Source: Paenibacillus sp. FSL R5-0517 (lineage in GTDB: Bacteria > Bacillota > Bacilli > Paenibacillales > Paenibacillaceae). Taken from it: a DNA stretch of 64,000 nucleotides. The stretch covers positions 2,046,001 through 2,110,000 of the forward strand of contig NZ_CP150235.1 of the NCBI RefSeq assembly GCF_037974355.1, in the 5' to 3' direction. The notes beneath the pieces were generated by a model. That model made no database searches and had not been told where the DNA came from. It worked only from the letters and a program-made list of their open reading frames with translations. Position numbers and translations under genes: made by a program. This document shows positions 18,962-28,266 of the stretch, piece after piece; positions within the stretch are counted from its first letter, which is position 1; every line of letters starts with the position of its first letter.

Positions 18962-19954
18962 CTAGTATTCAACCACCATGGCAACATTTTGCCACCCGGC
19001 TCCAACGGTCCAGAACAACACTTTGTCACCACGCTGAATCTGCCCGGTTGTAACCGCTCGATGCAATGCAATGAACGGACTGCTGGTTGATGTATATCCG
19101 AACTCATCTCCGATATAGACAGCAATATCATCACCGATGCCAACGTTCTCGGATACTGCCCGAATGTTGCTAATGGATAGCTGGGAGAAGCAGGCGGCTC
19201 TGATCTCGTCTGGTCCAATCTCGTTGCGTGCCAGCAAGGTACGAATGGACTCTGAAGCGGCATCCACACAGATGGAATCATCAAAAGGGATAAATTTCAC
19301 ATGAAAGGCACCCGCATCTACACCTGTTTTGCCCAGCTTCGCCAAGCCCTCTGCAGGAAAAAGAGAATTGCCATACACACAGGTATCCGTCTGATAGATG
19401 GAATCAATGAAACCGACAGCATGTTCATCCCGCTCTATAATTACCGCCGCTGCTGCATCACCGAAATTGGCAAAGTACACGGGATCATCGGGACTGGCGT
19501 GAGGAGCTACGTAATCCGAGCCAATGATTAAAGCCCGGCGAATCCGAGGATTGCCCAGCATCTGCCGGCTAACCTGTTCGAAAGCAGCAGTCATGCCTGC
19601 ACAGTTCGCGTTACTGTCGATACAGATCGTGTGAGAAGCTCCGTTAATCAGGCGATGAATCATCAGGGAATTCGTAGGAAAGATGTATTCTGGCGTTTGG
19701 CTTGCATAAGCAATCAGATCAATATCTGCACCGGTGAGTCCGGTTTTTTCCAGTAGATTACTGGCTGCCTCGAAGGCCATGCTTAGCGAATTTTCGTCAT
19801 CGTTGTCAATTTTATAACGTGTATCACGACCAAGTGCCTTTAACAATCCACGAATATCTACACCTCTTGCATCAAAATGTTCAATATAAAAATCATTGTG
19901 CACCTTGGTTGTTGGGTGATAGATATCGATATCTACAATACGAATTCCGGCCAT
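18962..19954 (-). CDS. KAS III-like (thiolase-fold) protein with degenerate active site
   Basis: 330 residues with the FabH/KAS III thiolase fold. The nucleophile is present (C118 in SNANCAGMTAAF). Two other catalytic residues appear lost: the His of the usual HQAN motif aligns with S260 (SISNIR) and the Asn of GNTS aligns with Y287 (GYTS). An ordinary decarboxylating condensation is therefore unlikely. Relatives with altered triads act as acyltransferases or non-decarboxylating synthases in secondary metabolism. ATG 19954 (second of two close ATGs) has the better spacing to AGGAG. It is second in a two-gene unit with the STAS-like gene. Confidence 0.8.
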   Translation of the reverse strand: MAGIRIVDIDIYHPTTKVHNDFYIEHFDARGVDIRGLLKALGRDTRYKIDNDDENSLSMAFEAASNLLEKTGLTGADIDLIAYASQTPEYIFPTNSLMIHRLINGASHTICIDSNANCAGMTAAFEQVSRQMLGNPRIRRALIIGSDYVAPHASPDDPVYFANFGDAAAAVIIERDEHAVGFIDSIYQTDTCVYGNSLFPAEGLAKLGKTGVDAGAFHVKFIPFDDSICVDAASESIRTLLARNEIGPDEIRAACFSQLSISNIRAVSENVGIGDDIAVYIGDEFGYTSTSSPFIALHRAVTTGQIQRGDKVLFWTVGAGWQNVAMVVEY

Positions 19955-20008
19955 CTTCATTCTCCTCTTGAGCGGAAGGGTGAACTCACAGCTTGTCCGC
20001 CTGGTTTA

Positions 20009-20359
20009 TTAAGTGGTAACGGTAGATATGATTTCGAGATTGTCCAGGCCAACAGACCGACCAAGTCGGGACAATTGCATTTTTAGAATCGCGTTGTTCT
20101 CGAGGGTCAACACGACTTTTTTATATCCATCTTTTTTGAACATTTGAAGGCAGCCTTCCAAAAGAGGAACAATCTCCGGAGCAGTAACATTCAACTTTTT
20201 GCAATCGATGTTCAGGTCGAACTCCTTGGTGTTAATAGGAGCGATCGTATCCTGATAGGCCGAGATGGAACGCAAACCGTCTTCTTGAGAGAAAGAACCC
20301 TCCAGTTCAATGTTTAACACCTTGTTCGGAACGTCAGTCTTAAGAATGAAATTTCCCAT
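20009..20359 (-). CDS. STAS-like small protein
   Basis: 116 residues with alternating beta/alpha pattern resembling SpoIIAA/STAS domains: an N-terminal strand LNIELEGSFSQEDG, a helix, FDLNIDCKKLNVTAPEIV and KKVVLTLENNAILKMQLSRLGRS. A Ser phosphorylation site as in anti-anti-sigma factors is not evident. AGGAGAG lies 9 nt before the ATG. The gene directly precedes the KAS III-like gene (54 bp) and has its own promoter. It may be a regulatory or scaffold partner of that enzyme; this is inference. Confidence 0.6.
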   Translation of the reverse strand: MGNFILKTDVPNKVLNIELEGSFSQEDGLRSISAYQDTIAPINTKEFDLNIDCKKLNVTAPEIVPLLEGCLQMFKKDGYKKVVLTLENNAILKMQLSRLGRSVGLDNLEIISTVTT

Positions 20360-20476
20360 GCTTGATCTCTCTCCTTTAAATGAGTTAAGGCTATCCTGCT
20401 AATGGATATACAGCTCCAATTGGACCCTGCTGAAAGCTTCTAAGATGAGAGCTGATTTGAAGGATAATTTAACCAT

Positions 20477-20506
20477 ATTATAAAGGTAGGAATGTAAAAA
20501 GATCAA
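20477..20506 (-). promoter_or_regulatory. Sigma-A promoter for STAS-like/KAS III-like unit
   Basis: On the minus strand TTGATC (20506-20501), an 18-bp spacer and a perfect TATAAT (20482-20477). The transcript would carry a leader of about 110 nt. Confidence 0.65.
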
Positions 20507-20546
20507 TAAAAAAGTCGAATCATGTATAAAAATGTAGAAAAGTGAA

Positions 20547-20915
20547 TTACTGTATTTCGTCCAAGGTAGCAAGCAAAATATTAAATGCGCTAATAATGCG
20601 CGGGGCCCCCACACATGGTGCCAGATGTAGCAATATTCCCTTGATCTGATCCACCGTCACTCCCACACTAAGAGCCATTGTGTAGTGTACTCCCAATTGT
20701 TCATACTGCCCTTGGGTAATCAATGAAGAGATAATAGCAACTTCCTTCCATTGATCCGTAATCGTGGTGCGCTGAAAAATATCTCCGTATGCCGTCCCCA
20801 TAATAAATTCAGATAACTCGGGAAAATGTTCTTTGATAGGGGCAAGGGCTTTTGCACCGTACTCCCCAGAAAGTTTAGCAAAACGGTCGAGTCCCTGAGC
20901 TACATGTTCACTCAT
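20547..20915 (-). CDS. Carboxymuconolactone decarboxylase-like (AhpD fold) protein
   Basis: 122 residues with the CMD/AhpD helical fold: EVAIISSLITQGQYEQLGVHYTMAL, then GVTVDQIKGILLHLAPCVGAPRIISAFNIL. The CxxC of peroxidase-type AhpD proteins is missing, so it is closer to the lactone decarboxylase branch. It starts 12 nt after the ThDP enzyme's stop and is surely co-transcribed with it. Substrate unknown. Confidence 0.8.
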   Translation of the reverse strand: MSEHVAQGLDRFAKLSGEYGAKALAPIKEHFPELSEFIMGTAYGDIFQRTTITDQWKEVAIISSLITQGQYEQLGVHYTMALSVGVTVDQIKGILLHLAPCVGAPRIISAFNILLATLDEIQ

Positions 20916-20927
20916 GATATGCTCCTC

Positions 20928-22559
20928 CTAATTCAAAGTTACGGTGCGGTGAGCCGTGGGTGGAATTTCATCCCGATCGGTCAAAAGTTCTATAACAGAT
21001 ACCCGATTCAACGTCTGGGCTGTGTTTAATGCAGATGAGAACTCAGCAAGGGTCTCTGCTCGAAACGCAACCGCACCTAGAGATTCGGCAAATTTGGCTG
21101 CATCCATAGGAACTTCATATACTGTGCCATCAATTCTGCCCGTTGTTTTTTCCATTCCTTTGAGTGCCATGTCCAGTTGTTTGTTATTAACAACAATGAA
21201 AATGACATTCAGATTGTTGCATACCGCGGTATTGATCTCTGTCCCCAGCATCATGAAACATCCATCTCCGGTGATACATACGATAGTCTCTTCAGGGGAG
21301 GCGGCCTTTGCGCCTATCGCCATACCAATGGCGTTACCCATGCATGCAAAGTATGCGTCAAACACAAAGCTGCCTGGTTTCTTGACTTTATATCGCTGGA
21401 CCGCATGAAATCCATGGCTGCCATCATCGACAAACAGTGTATGATCGTACGGCAGCAGATCGCTCATCCCGTCCAGCACAGAAGCCAGAGACAGTTGGGG
21501 GAGATCTGGTAAAGGGATAGTGTAATCCATGGGTGGCGTAGTTCTCACAGGAGTAGGGAGGTCTTCTAGTGTACCCAGTAAATATTGCAGATTGTCCTTC
21601 AAATCACCGGTGATATGTAAGGTTTGAGCGCTCAGAATCTTGCCTACAAATGTAGGATCAGCGTCAAATTGTATGAGGTGTGCCGGGTGGTTATCAGGCT
21701 TCAGATTGCAGATGGTCATGTCACTCAGACGTGAACCAAGTACGATATAAAGGTCACTTTGGTTCAGCATGTCGTCTGCATGTGGGAAACCACCGACACC
21801 ACAAGGTCCATGGTACAGGGGATGGTCCCACGCAATCGCTCCTTTTCCACCAGGAGTAGTAATAACGGGAATGTTGAACGATTCTGCCAGATGAAGCAAT
21901 TCATCATGGGCTCTGGCGCGACTTACACCTTTACCAGCAATAATTAAGGGACGGTCAGATTGTTGAATGAGAGGAAGAATACGATTCAGATTAGATACAC
22001 TAAGCAGAGGTTCCGGTTCGGGAATGACAATCCGGCATTGAGGTAATAGCTCGGTCTGTACGTCAAAAGGAAGGCAGAGATGAACAGGGCCTTTATTAGG
22101 GCCGAGTGCAATGGAAAGGGCATGATTCAGCAGTGTGCCGAAGTGATCACCACGCTCAACCAGTTTGCTGAAAAGTGTGGCAGGTTTGAACATCTCGGCC
22201 AGATCAGCTAAATAGGAAGAGGAGTCCTGACACTGGGGTAGCCCCAGTTCCTGAATGGATTGATGACCCGTAATAAACAGTACGGGCAAATTGTTGGCCT
22301 TTGCATGGGCTGCAGCAGTAATCAGATTGGTTCCGCCTGGACCGGATGTGGCAAAGGCAACCCCGAGTTTACCCGTCTGTAATGCATAACCGGATGCGGC
22401 AAAACCTGAGCTGGATTCATGACGGCCTGGAATGAATTCTAATCCGTAATCCACCATCTTCAGGACAGCAGGACAGATGGACTTACCAATAATACCAAAG
22501 ACATGAGTAACGCCTAGATTACGCAGAGTTTCTGCCAAATAGTCCGCAACTGTTCTCAC
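20928..22559 (-). CDS. Thiamine-diphosphate-dependent enzyme, acetolactate synthase-like
   Basis: 543 residues with all three ThDP-enzyme domains. The catalytic Glu is in PGRHESSSGFAASGYA, GPGGTN follows, and the ThDP/Mg motif GDGCFMMLGTEIN...NN is in the C-terminal domain. Similar proteins include acetolactate synthases, benzoylformate decarboxylases and 2-hydroxyacyl-CoA lyases. GIIGKS replaces the usual GxPG turn near the N-terminus, which argues against a standard biosynthetic AHAS. I use GTG 22559, 8 nt after GAGG, rather than GTG 22568, which overlaps the binding site. First gene of an operon with the CMD-like gene. Confidence 0.85.
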   Translation of the reverse strand: MRTVADYLAETLRNLGVTHVFGIIGKSICPAVLKMVDYGLEFIPGRHESSSGFAASGYALQTGKLGVAFATSGPGGTNLITAAAHAKANNLPVLFITGHQSIQELGLPQCQDSSSYLADLAEMFKPATLFSKLVERGDHFGTLLNHALSIALGPNKGPVHLCLPFDVQTELLPQCRIVIPEPEPLLSVSNLNRILPLIQQSDRPLIIAGKGVSRARAHDELLHLAESFNIPVITTPGGKGAIAWDHPLYHGPCGVGGFPHADDMLNQSDLYIVLGSRLSDMTICNLKPDNHPAHLIQFDADPTFVGKILSAQTLHITGDLKDNLQYLLGTLEDLPTPVRTTPPMDYTIPLPDLPQLSLASVLDGMSDLLPYDHTLFVDDGSHGFHAVQRYKVKKPGSFVFDAYFACMGNAIGMAIGAKAASPEETIVCITGDGCFMMLGTEINTAVCNNLNVIFIVVNNKQLDMALKGMEKTTGRIDGTVYEVPMDAAKFAESLGAVAFRAETLAEFSSALNTAQTLNRVSVIELLTDRDEIPPTAHRTVTLN

Positions 22560-22672
22560 GCGGGACACCTCGCTTCATGAAATAGGTTAATAGAACCATA
22601 CGCATATTCCATTTGTTGAATGCAAGTCAATGTCTAAGGTTGTAAGAGGAAATATTCATTGTTATTAGGAAG

Positions 22673-22700
22673 AGTATCTTTTTTTGTGGTTTTTTGTCAA
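22673..22700 (-). promoter_or_regulatory. Sigma-A promoter candidate for ThDP enzyme operon
   Basis: Perfect TTGACA (minus strand, 22700-22695), a 16-bp A-rich spacer, and GATACT (4/6). Confidence 0.5.
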
Positions 22701-22938
22701 CTTGTTTTTATGAGTCTAAATTCCTGATTCTTAAGTTGGTAACGCTTTAAGTGTTGCTGGATAAAGTAAAATTAACTGGTTATATATCCCTGCAAGGAAT
22801 TACCCAATCTATGTTTAGTTACAAATAATGTAAAAAGATGACTAACCATGATGAATTTCAGGCACAACCAGCGACTTGTAAGCTAGCGTTTTATTTCTTT
22901 TTCGTATCAACGCATCGCATTCGCAATTCTTTGCTTTC

Positions 22939-22947
22939 TGCTATACT
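22939..22947 (+). promoter_or_regulatory. Extended -10 promoter candidate for Gfo/Idh gene
   Basis: TGCTATACT, 24 nt before the start codon, leaving just enough room for the GGAGGGG binding site. Confidence 0.5.
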
Positions 22948-22971
22948 GGAAAGGAATTTGGAGGGGATAAA

Positions 22972-23940
22972 ATGGCAGTCATCAAGATGGCTCTGATTGG
23001 TCTGGGTAAAATGGGATTACATATGGTTCATCTAATCGAGAATACGAAGATGGATACCACGATTGAAATTGTTGCGGTATGTGATGCGAATGAGGAAGGT
23101 CTGGCGTCTTTTGCAGCTTCTCATCCCGAGGTTCGAACGTATACGGATTACAAGCAATTGATAAATGAACATCAGATTGACCTGTTGTATATTGCAGTTC
23201 CACCGAAATTTCATTATCCGGTTGTCATGGAAGCACTGGAGCGAAAAATTCATGTGTTCTGTGAGAAACCGCTTGCCAATAGTGTGGAAGAAGCCAAAGT
23301 GATGTTAGATGCAGCGGAGCAGGCGGGCGTTATTCATGCCATCCATTTCTCAATGCCGCATGAACCTTCCGTGCTGAAGTTGCAAGAGATGATCGAGCAG
23401 CGTACGGTAGGGGCGATTCGCAAAATAGATCTCATTCTGCAATTCCCGCAGTGGCCACGATCATGGCAACAGAATGCATGGATTACGAGCCGGGAACAGG
23501 GTGGATTTATTCTTGAAGTGGGGATTCACTGGATTCATATGATTCAAAAGGTGTTCGGAGCCATCCGGGTAGTGAGTACTCAGGTTCAATATCCTGAGAA
23601 TGGAGAATGTGAACTTGAAGTGCAGGCTGCACTGGAACTGGAAGACGGGACTCGAATTCAGCTAAACGGCATGTCTCAATTTGCGGGAGAAGAACGAGTA
23701 TCCATGGTGGTGTATGGTACGAAGGGCACGATTGCCTTGGAAAATTGGGAAGATTTGAAGACGGGCATGGTGGGCCAGCCACTTTCTCCAGTGGAAGTGC
23801 TGGAATCCGCGAGTGAATTGCCTGTACTTAAACATGTCATTGCCCGTATACAAGGACAACCAGCCAAGATATATGATTTTAACGATGGGTATCAGGCGCA
23901 GTTGGTACTTGAGGCGTTACGGAACACGGAAATAACGTGA
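22972..23940 (+). CDS. Gfo/Idh/MocA family NAD(P)-dependent oxidoreductase
   Basis: 322 residues. Rossmann nucleotide-binding start IGLGKMG (residues 9-15), the family CEKPLA motif near residue 100 and a C-terminal substrate domain with GGFILEVGIHWIHM, where the His pair is typical of the catalytic region. Such enzymes oxidise sugars, inositols or related alcohols, but the substrate cannot be told from sequence. GGAGGGG is the ribosome binding site. It is divergent from the ThDP operon; whether it belongs to the same pathway is unknown. Confidence 0.88.
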   Translation: MAVIKMALIGLGKMGLHMVHLIENTKMDTTIEIVAVCDANEEGLASFAASHPEVRTYTDYKQLINEHQIDLLYIAVPPKFHYPVVMEALERKIHVFCEKPLANSVEEAKVMLDAAEQAGVIHAIHFSMPHEPSVLKLQEMIEQRTVGAIRKIDLILQFPQWPRSWQQNAWITSREQGGFILEVGIHWIHMIQKVFGAIRVVSTQVQYPENGECELEVQAALELEDGTRIQLNGMSQFAGEERVSMVVYGTKGTIALENWEDLKTGMVGQPLSPVEVLESASELPVLKHVIARIQGQPAKIYDFNDGYQAQLVLEALRNTEIT

Positions 23941-24033
23941 CAAAATTTAATATTATTTGGAATTAAGTCTAATTCAAATGTTTAATTTTTCTTCGTTTGT
24001 GGTAATCGAGATATACTACAAATGAGGTATATT

Positions 24034-24848
24034 ATGGTAAAAGGTAAAAAACTAATAATATCTTTATGTTTATTTTTATGTGCCCCACTCAGATTTTTGC
24101 AGATCAAGACAATCGGAGTGAAAAGGAAAAACATATTGTGCAAAGTTACGGGATTTCAACTGAATTTGCTAGTGATTTAACTGACAATGATTTAGAAAAA
24201 CTTCTGGCAAAGGAACCAAGAATGAAATCTAATAAAGACGAATATTTTAAACTAGTACACCTATTTAAATGAAATAGCTAAAGAAATGCAAAATAAAATT
24301 TCAATACAGAGTGTTGGGGACAGTAAAACTACAACAACATCGTGGCTAAGACTTGAAACAAATATGACTTATTACAATACTAATGGTCAGGTTTCGGTTA
24401 GATTCCAATGGCTTAAAAATGCTTATTACAATAAAGAGGATATTTTGGCCATTGGCCTTAGTAACAATGTAGCACCTCTAAATAATACAGCTAGTTTCGT
24501 TCATAAAACCGATACTTATAATCCACTGAATATGGATTGGCGTGAGTATACAGAGAATAATGCAACATTACGTTACCATCCTGGCGGCGTCACTGCTCAG
24601 TTTAATTTGTTTTCACCTGCAATGAATTACAGGGATGAAAGAGGGTATCTTAGTTTTACTGTAAAACCTAGGGAAAGTGGTAAATGGACCTTAAACTCAT
24701 TTTATAATACTTTAGGATACTATAGGCACCAAGAGAAAGTTTTCTCAGTTTCGCCTAGTGTCTCTATTCCAATAGGAGGTCTTTGTCTTTAAATCAACAA
24801 GATAAGTTTTCAGAAGTGGATAGTTTCGCTCAACTACAATATAAATAA
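24034..24848 (+). pseudogene. Broken gene for a secreted protein (three frameshifts)
   Basis: Protein-like sequence runs through three frames. Segment 1 (from ATG 24034) encodes a signal peptide. One base missing in the C4 run at 24083-24086 moves into segment 2, which supplies the cleavage site (QIFADQ) and about 55 helical residues ending DEYFKLV. One extra base between about 24253 and 24262 leads into segment 3 (to about 24775), a Tyr/Asn-rich beta-like domain. One base missing in the GG at about 24777-24780 leads to the final FAQLQYK and stop. Repaired, it gives about 270 residues. Low GC compared with neighbours. Family unknown. Confidence 0.7.
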
Positions 24849-24872
24849 TATACTTTCAAGGGAGTGAAGCAG

Positions 24873-25328
24873 ATGGGGGCAAAAAAATGGCCTTTCTATA
24901 TCATCATCCTACTCATTCTCTCAAATTTGGCTGTAACCTATATGCTCTGGAATTCGAACACTCAGTATGATCGACTTCAGGACAAAATGAATCAATCTTT
25001 CACAACGTATGCGGAGAATATTCAGGATCAATTGCGAAAAAATGCTGAACGGGGTTTGGAGGAGGAGATCTACCAGTATCAAGCGGCAGCTTCCAAATTA
25101 AATGCAGTAGCTACAGGAACAACTTATTACCATGAGCAGCCATTAATAAGTAATGTTTCTATGAATCTTGAACGATTTTTTAGAGATTACCCACGCTACC
25201 AACATAAGTTGACTGTGTCAGAGGTAGAAACTTTACAGGCGTTGTTGGCGGAGTGGATTACGAAGCCGGCAGATACAGGCACGAATAACAAGCTTAATGA
25301 TTTTCTTGTTCTGCAAAATAAAAAATAA
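24873..25328 (+). CDS. Membrane-anchored protein of unknown function
   Basis: 151 residues: a short basic N-terminus, one hydrophobic segment (residues about 8-26, FYIIILLILSNLAVTYML) and an extracytoplasmic helical domain with coiled-coil character (YDRLQDKMNQSF..YAENIQDQLRKNAERGLEEEIYQYQ). No recognised motif. ATG 24873 is 8 nt after AAGGGAG; GTG 24864 overlaps that site. It lies immediately after the broken secreted-protein gene, and may once have been its partner. Confidence 0.65.
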   Translation: MGAKKWPFYIIILLILSNLAVTYMLWNSNTQYDRLQDKMNQSFTTYAENIQDQLRKNAERGLEEEIYQYQAAASKLNAVATGTTYYHEQPLISNVSMNLERFFRDYPRYQHKLTVSEVETLQALLAEWITKPADTGTNNKLNDFLVLQNKK

Positions 25329-25347
25329 CCAGTAGTCTCGTACAAAT

Positions 25348-25387
25348 ACACCCTTAGAGTTGAGTAACGTTCACTCTGAGGGTGTTT
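25348..25387 (+). terminator. Terminator after the membrane-anchored protein
   Basis: A 13-bp stem ACACCCTTAGAGT/ACTCTGAGGGTGT with one G-T pair, then TTT. Confidence 0.7.
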
Positions 25388-25410
25388 CTATGAACATCTG
25401 AGATAGAATG

Positions 25411-25448
25411 GAAAAGATGATTTCTGTAAATACAGAAATCATCTTTTC
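25411..25448. terminator. Perfect hairpin at the 3' end of the MCP gene
   Basis: A 17-bp perfect stem with a 4-nt loop, 26 nt after the stop of the minus-strand chemoreceptor gene. Confidence 0.7.
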
Positions 25449-25474
25449 TTTCGACTTAACCTTACTAGAAAAGC

Positions 25475-27193
25475 TTACGCAAGCTTGAATCGCTTAACCA
25501 GCTGATCAAGTGCATCAGACATTTCATTCAACTGCTTGGACGTGTCAGACATCTCCTGCAGAGAAGCAAGTTGTTCCTCCGTCATTGCAGATACTTCTTC
25601 CGTGGCTGAAGCCGTGTCTTCCACAACGGCCGATACTTCATTAATGGACTTCATCACGTCCTCACTTCCGGAAGTTAACTCCTCGACAACTGCAGATACC
25701 TCCAGAACTTCACCACTGAGGTTGTGAATATGCTGAGTAATGGTTGAAAAGGCATTACCTGCATCCTCAATGGTTCGCAACCCTTCATTCACATGTAGAG
25801 TACTCTCATCAACGACCTGAGCCGTACTTTGAACACCTGCTACCACGGTTTCCAATATACTTGTAATCTCTTTCGCGGATGTTGCACTTTGATCTGCAAG
25901 ATTACGGATTTCCGAGGCAACGACAGCGAAGCCACGTCCATTCTCCCCAGCACGGGCTGCTTCAATTCCGGCGTTAAGTGCAAGCAGATTCGTTTGTCTC
26001 GCAATACCCGACATGGAGTCTGCAATGTTGATCACCTGATCAGACATCATCGAAATTTCATTAATGGCTTCCTGTACAGAGAGGAAGGATTGTTCAATGG
26101 AACTCATTTTGCCTACTGCATTATCAATGCGCTGTTGCCCATCCATGGCAATGGATTCGGTACGCACAGCACGTTCTGCAACGTCACTTGCCGAGGAGGC
26201 GACACGATTAAGCCCGGTGAGGGATTGCTGCATCGCGGCTACCATGGTTTGCGTAAGAGCAACCTGTTCATCAGCCCCTTCCGCGACACGTTCCATCGCA
26301 GTGGCAACCTCTTTTCCAGCAAGATGGCTATCGGCAACCCCTTTATCCAATCGATCCGAAGCTGTACTCAGAATCATGGCATTACTCTGAACATCCAACA
26401 TCATTTGCTGCAAACCAGCGAGCATTGTATTAGCTGCCTCTGCAAGTTCACGAGTTTCGTCTTTCATTGGCGTAGCGATTCTCAGTGTGAGGTCACCATT
26501 GGAAGAACCGATGTCATTCAATGCCTGCTTCACGGTACGGATGTTCTTAACAATGGCGCGTGAGAGGACCAATGCAGTGATGAACGAGATGATGGCCACA
26601 ACGACAAGTGCCCCATATAGTTCCAAGTTCAGGAGTGCATTTTTTTGCTTCAGCGCTTCTGTACGGTTTTCGGTTAACGTATGTTCATTGGTTCGAAACG
26701 TATCGAGGGCAGTCCGAATCTGGTCCATGTCTCTTTTACCTGGATCATCTGCGAAGAAATCTCGAATGGCTTGCGTATTATTGGCTTGGCGAAGGGCAAT
26801 CACGGGTTCTCCAGCGACTTGGACCCAGTTCTCCATATTGGTATGTATGTCTTCCAAAAGTGCAAGTTGATCCGGATTGTCCGAAATCAAAGCAGCAAGT
26901 TCGTCTCGGAGTGTAATGAGCTGCTCTTTTCCTCGGAGGTAGGGATCGAGGTAAGTGTCCTGACCGGTGATGATGTAACCACGTTGGCCTGTTTCCATAT
27001 CCACCATGTTTCTTTCGAGCTCATAGGTTAGCGCGTGTACTCTCATATCGTGATCGACCAGAAAATCCAGTTCCCGTTGAAGCTGACTTGTGCTGTTCTG
27101 AATCAGCAGGATGCAACCAGCCAGTACAGCAAGCACGAGTAAATATCCTAATCCAATCTTATAAAAAATCTTGAAGGTCTTACGCTTTTTCAT
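25475..27193 (-). CDS. Methyl-accepting chemotaxis protein with CHASE3-type sensor
   Basis: 572-residue transmembrane chemoreceptor. TM1 at about residues 12-31, a helical extracellular domain with the CHASE3 hallmark [13 protein letters not shown] (about 62-74), TM2 at about 195-215, HAMP, then a long signalling coiled coil with the tip [28 protein letters not shown]. It couples an unknown ligand to CheA. No chemotaxis or flagellar gene is nearby, and I found no convincing sigma-D promoter. It probably forms a single-gene unit. Confidence 0.93.
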   Translation of the reverse strand: MKKRKTFKIFYKIGLGYLLVLAVLAGCILLIQNSTSQLQRELDFLVDHDMRVHALTYELERNMVDMETGQRGYIITGQDTYLDPYLRGKEQLITLRDELAALISDNPDQLALLEDIHTNMENWVQVAGEPVIALRQANNTQAIRDFFADDPGKRDMDQIRTALDTFRTNEHTLTENRTEALKQKNALLNLELYGALVVVAIISFITALVLSRAIVKNIRTVKQALNDIGSSNGDLTLRIATPMKDETRELAEAANTMLAGLQQMMLDVQSNAMILSTASDRLDKGVADSHLAGKEVATAMERVAEGADEQVALTQTMVAAMQQSLTGLNRVASSASDVAERAVRTESIAMDGQQRIDNAVGKMSSIEQSFLSVQEAINEISMMSDQVINIADSMSGIARQTNLLALNAGIEAARAGENGRGFAVVASEIRNLADQSATSAKEITSILETVVAGVQSTAQVVDESTLHVNEGLRTIEDAGNAFSTITQHIHNLSGEVLEVSAVVEELTSGSEDVMKSINEVSAVVEDTASATEEVSAMTEEQLASLQEMSDTSKQLNEMSDALDQLVKRFKLA

Positions 27194-27260
27194 GTTTGTT
27201 ATTCCTCTCTATGGGGTATATGTAGTTGTCGAAAAAACTGGAAATGTGATGATTATGGGT

Positions 27261-27281
27261 CTTTAGATTAGGTGTCTAAAG
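27261..27281. repeat. Small dyad between the MCP and HAD genes
   Basis: CTTTAGA, 7 nt, TCTAAAG: a perfect 7-bp inverted repeat in the divergent region. It could be an operator; nothing else in 27194-27487 was recognised. Confidence 0.3.
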
Positions 27282-27487
27282 CACTATTTTTTAGTATTAT
27301 ACGTAAAGAAAGTTCTTTTGTATATAGTTTGTTTAACTACAATATAAGGTTTGGTTATTTGTGTATAAGGTTTGAGGGTGACGATGTTTTACAATCGTTG
27401 GTTTACACGTGCAAACGTTATGTTTATCATGGGAAGGGAACGATTCCAATTACATATACATATCCCAATCCGAAAGGAACATTGGAC

Positions 27488-28174
27488 ATGACTAAAGAGA
27501 AGGTATTGCTCAAACCGGAAGCGATGATTTTTGACATGGATGGTACGCTATTCCAGACGGAGACCCTGTTGTTGCCGGCTTACCAGCAACTATTTGATAC
27601 ATTGCGTGCCGAAGGGCATTTTGAAGGAGAAACTCCACCCGAGGAACGCATGCTGGGAAGCTTGGGCATGTTGCTCGAAGATATATGGAAAGTGGTTATG
27701 CCTGATGCATCGGAAGCGGCACATCGCCGTGCAGACGAACTGCTGCTCCAACTGGAAATTGAGGGGCTTGATCAAGGAAGTTCCCAATTGTATCCGGGTG
27801 TAAAAGAAACGCTGCAAGCACTGAAACAACAAGGTGTGCGTCTTTTTGTCGCAAGTAATGGGCTAGAGGACTATGTGAAGGGTGTGGCATTTGCACACGA
27901 GATTATGCCTTTTTTTGAAGGGGTATATAGTGCTGGCCAGTACAAGACTCCCTCCAAAATTAATCTGGTGCAGATCCTGCTTGAGAAACATCGTATTCAG
28001 GACGCCTGGATGGTAGGGGATCGTTCTTCTGATGTGGAGGCTGGTAAAATGAACGGTCAGGCGGTCATCGGTTGTGCCTACGCCGGTTTCGGCCGTGATG
28101 AGGAGCTTGCGGGCTCAGATGTTCTCATCTCTGATTTTACAGAATTGTTGCGCCTGTATGATGAAGCAGAATAA
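27488..28174 (+). CDS. HAD-superfamily hydrolase
   Basis: 228 residues. Motif I is FDMDGTLF (residues about 14-21), motif II lies in LFVASNG, a Lys is in YKTPSK and motif IV is MVGDRSSDVEAG. This is the phosphoglycolate-phosphatase/beta-phosphoglucomutase-like subclass with a helical cap. Substrate not predictable. I start at ATG 27488, 8 nt after AAAGGA. The frame is open further upstream to 27272, but that part has AT-rich non-protein-like composition and no ribosome binding site. Confidence 0.87.
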   Translation: MTKEKVLLKPEAMIFDMDGTLFQTETLLLPAYQQLFDTLRAEGHFEGETPPEERMLGSLGMLLEDIWKVVMPDASEAAHRRADELLLQLEIEGLDQGSSQLYPGVKETLQALKQQGVRLFVASNGLEDYVKGVAFAHEIMPFFEGVYSAGQYKTPSKINLVQILLEKHRIQDAWMVGDRSSDVEAGKMNGQAVIGCAYAGFGRDEELAGSDVLISDFTELLRLYDEAE

Positions 28175-28209
28175 GCTAATCCTCAATTGAAAATGTCAGT
28201 CATCATATG

Positions 28210-28257
28210 AGAGCGCCCAACCCGAGCTGAATTACGGGTTGGGCGCTCTTGTATTTT
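28210..28257. terminator. Bidirectional terminator between HAD and YheC/D genes
   Basis: A perfect 15-bp GC-rich stem (28210-28224 with 28235-28249), then TGTATTTTT. The genes on both sides converge on it. Confidence 0.9.
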
Positions 28258-28266
28258 TGCTACGGA

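Larger units (their letters stand above)
22560..22971. other. Divergent intergenic region (412 bp)
   Basis: AT-rich region with promoters for both flanking units (separately listed). No further gene or conserved RNA element was recognised. Confidence 0.6.

Noticed and set aside
27194-27290. Sigma-D promoter for the MCP gene
   Set aside because: A TAAA is present but no GCCGATAT-like element at the right distance.
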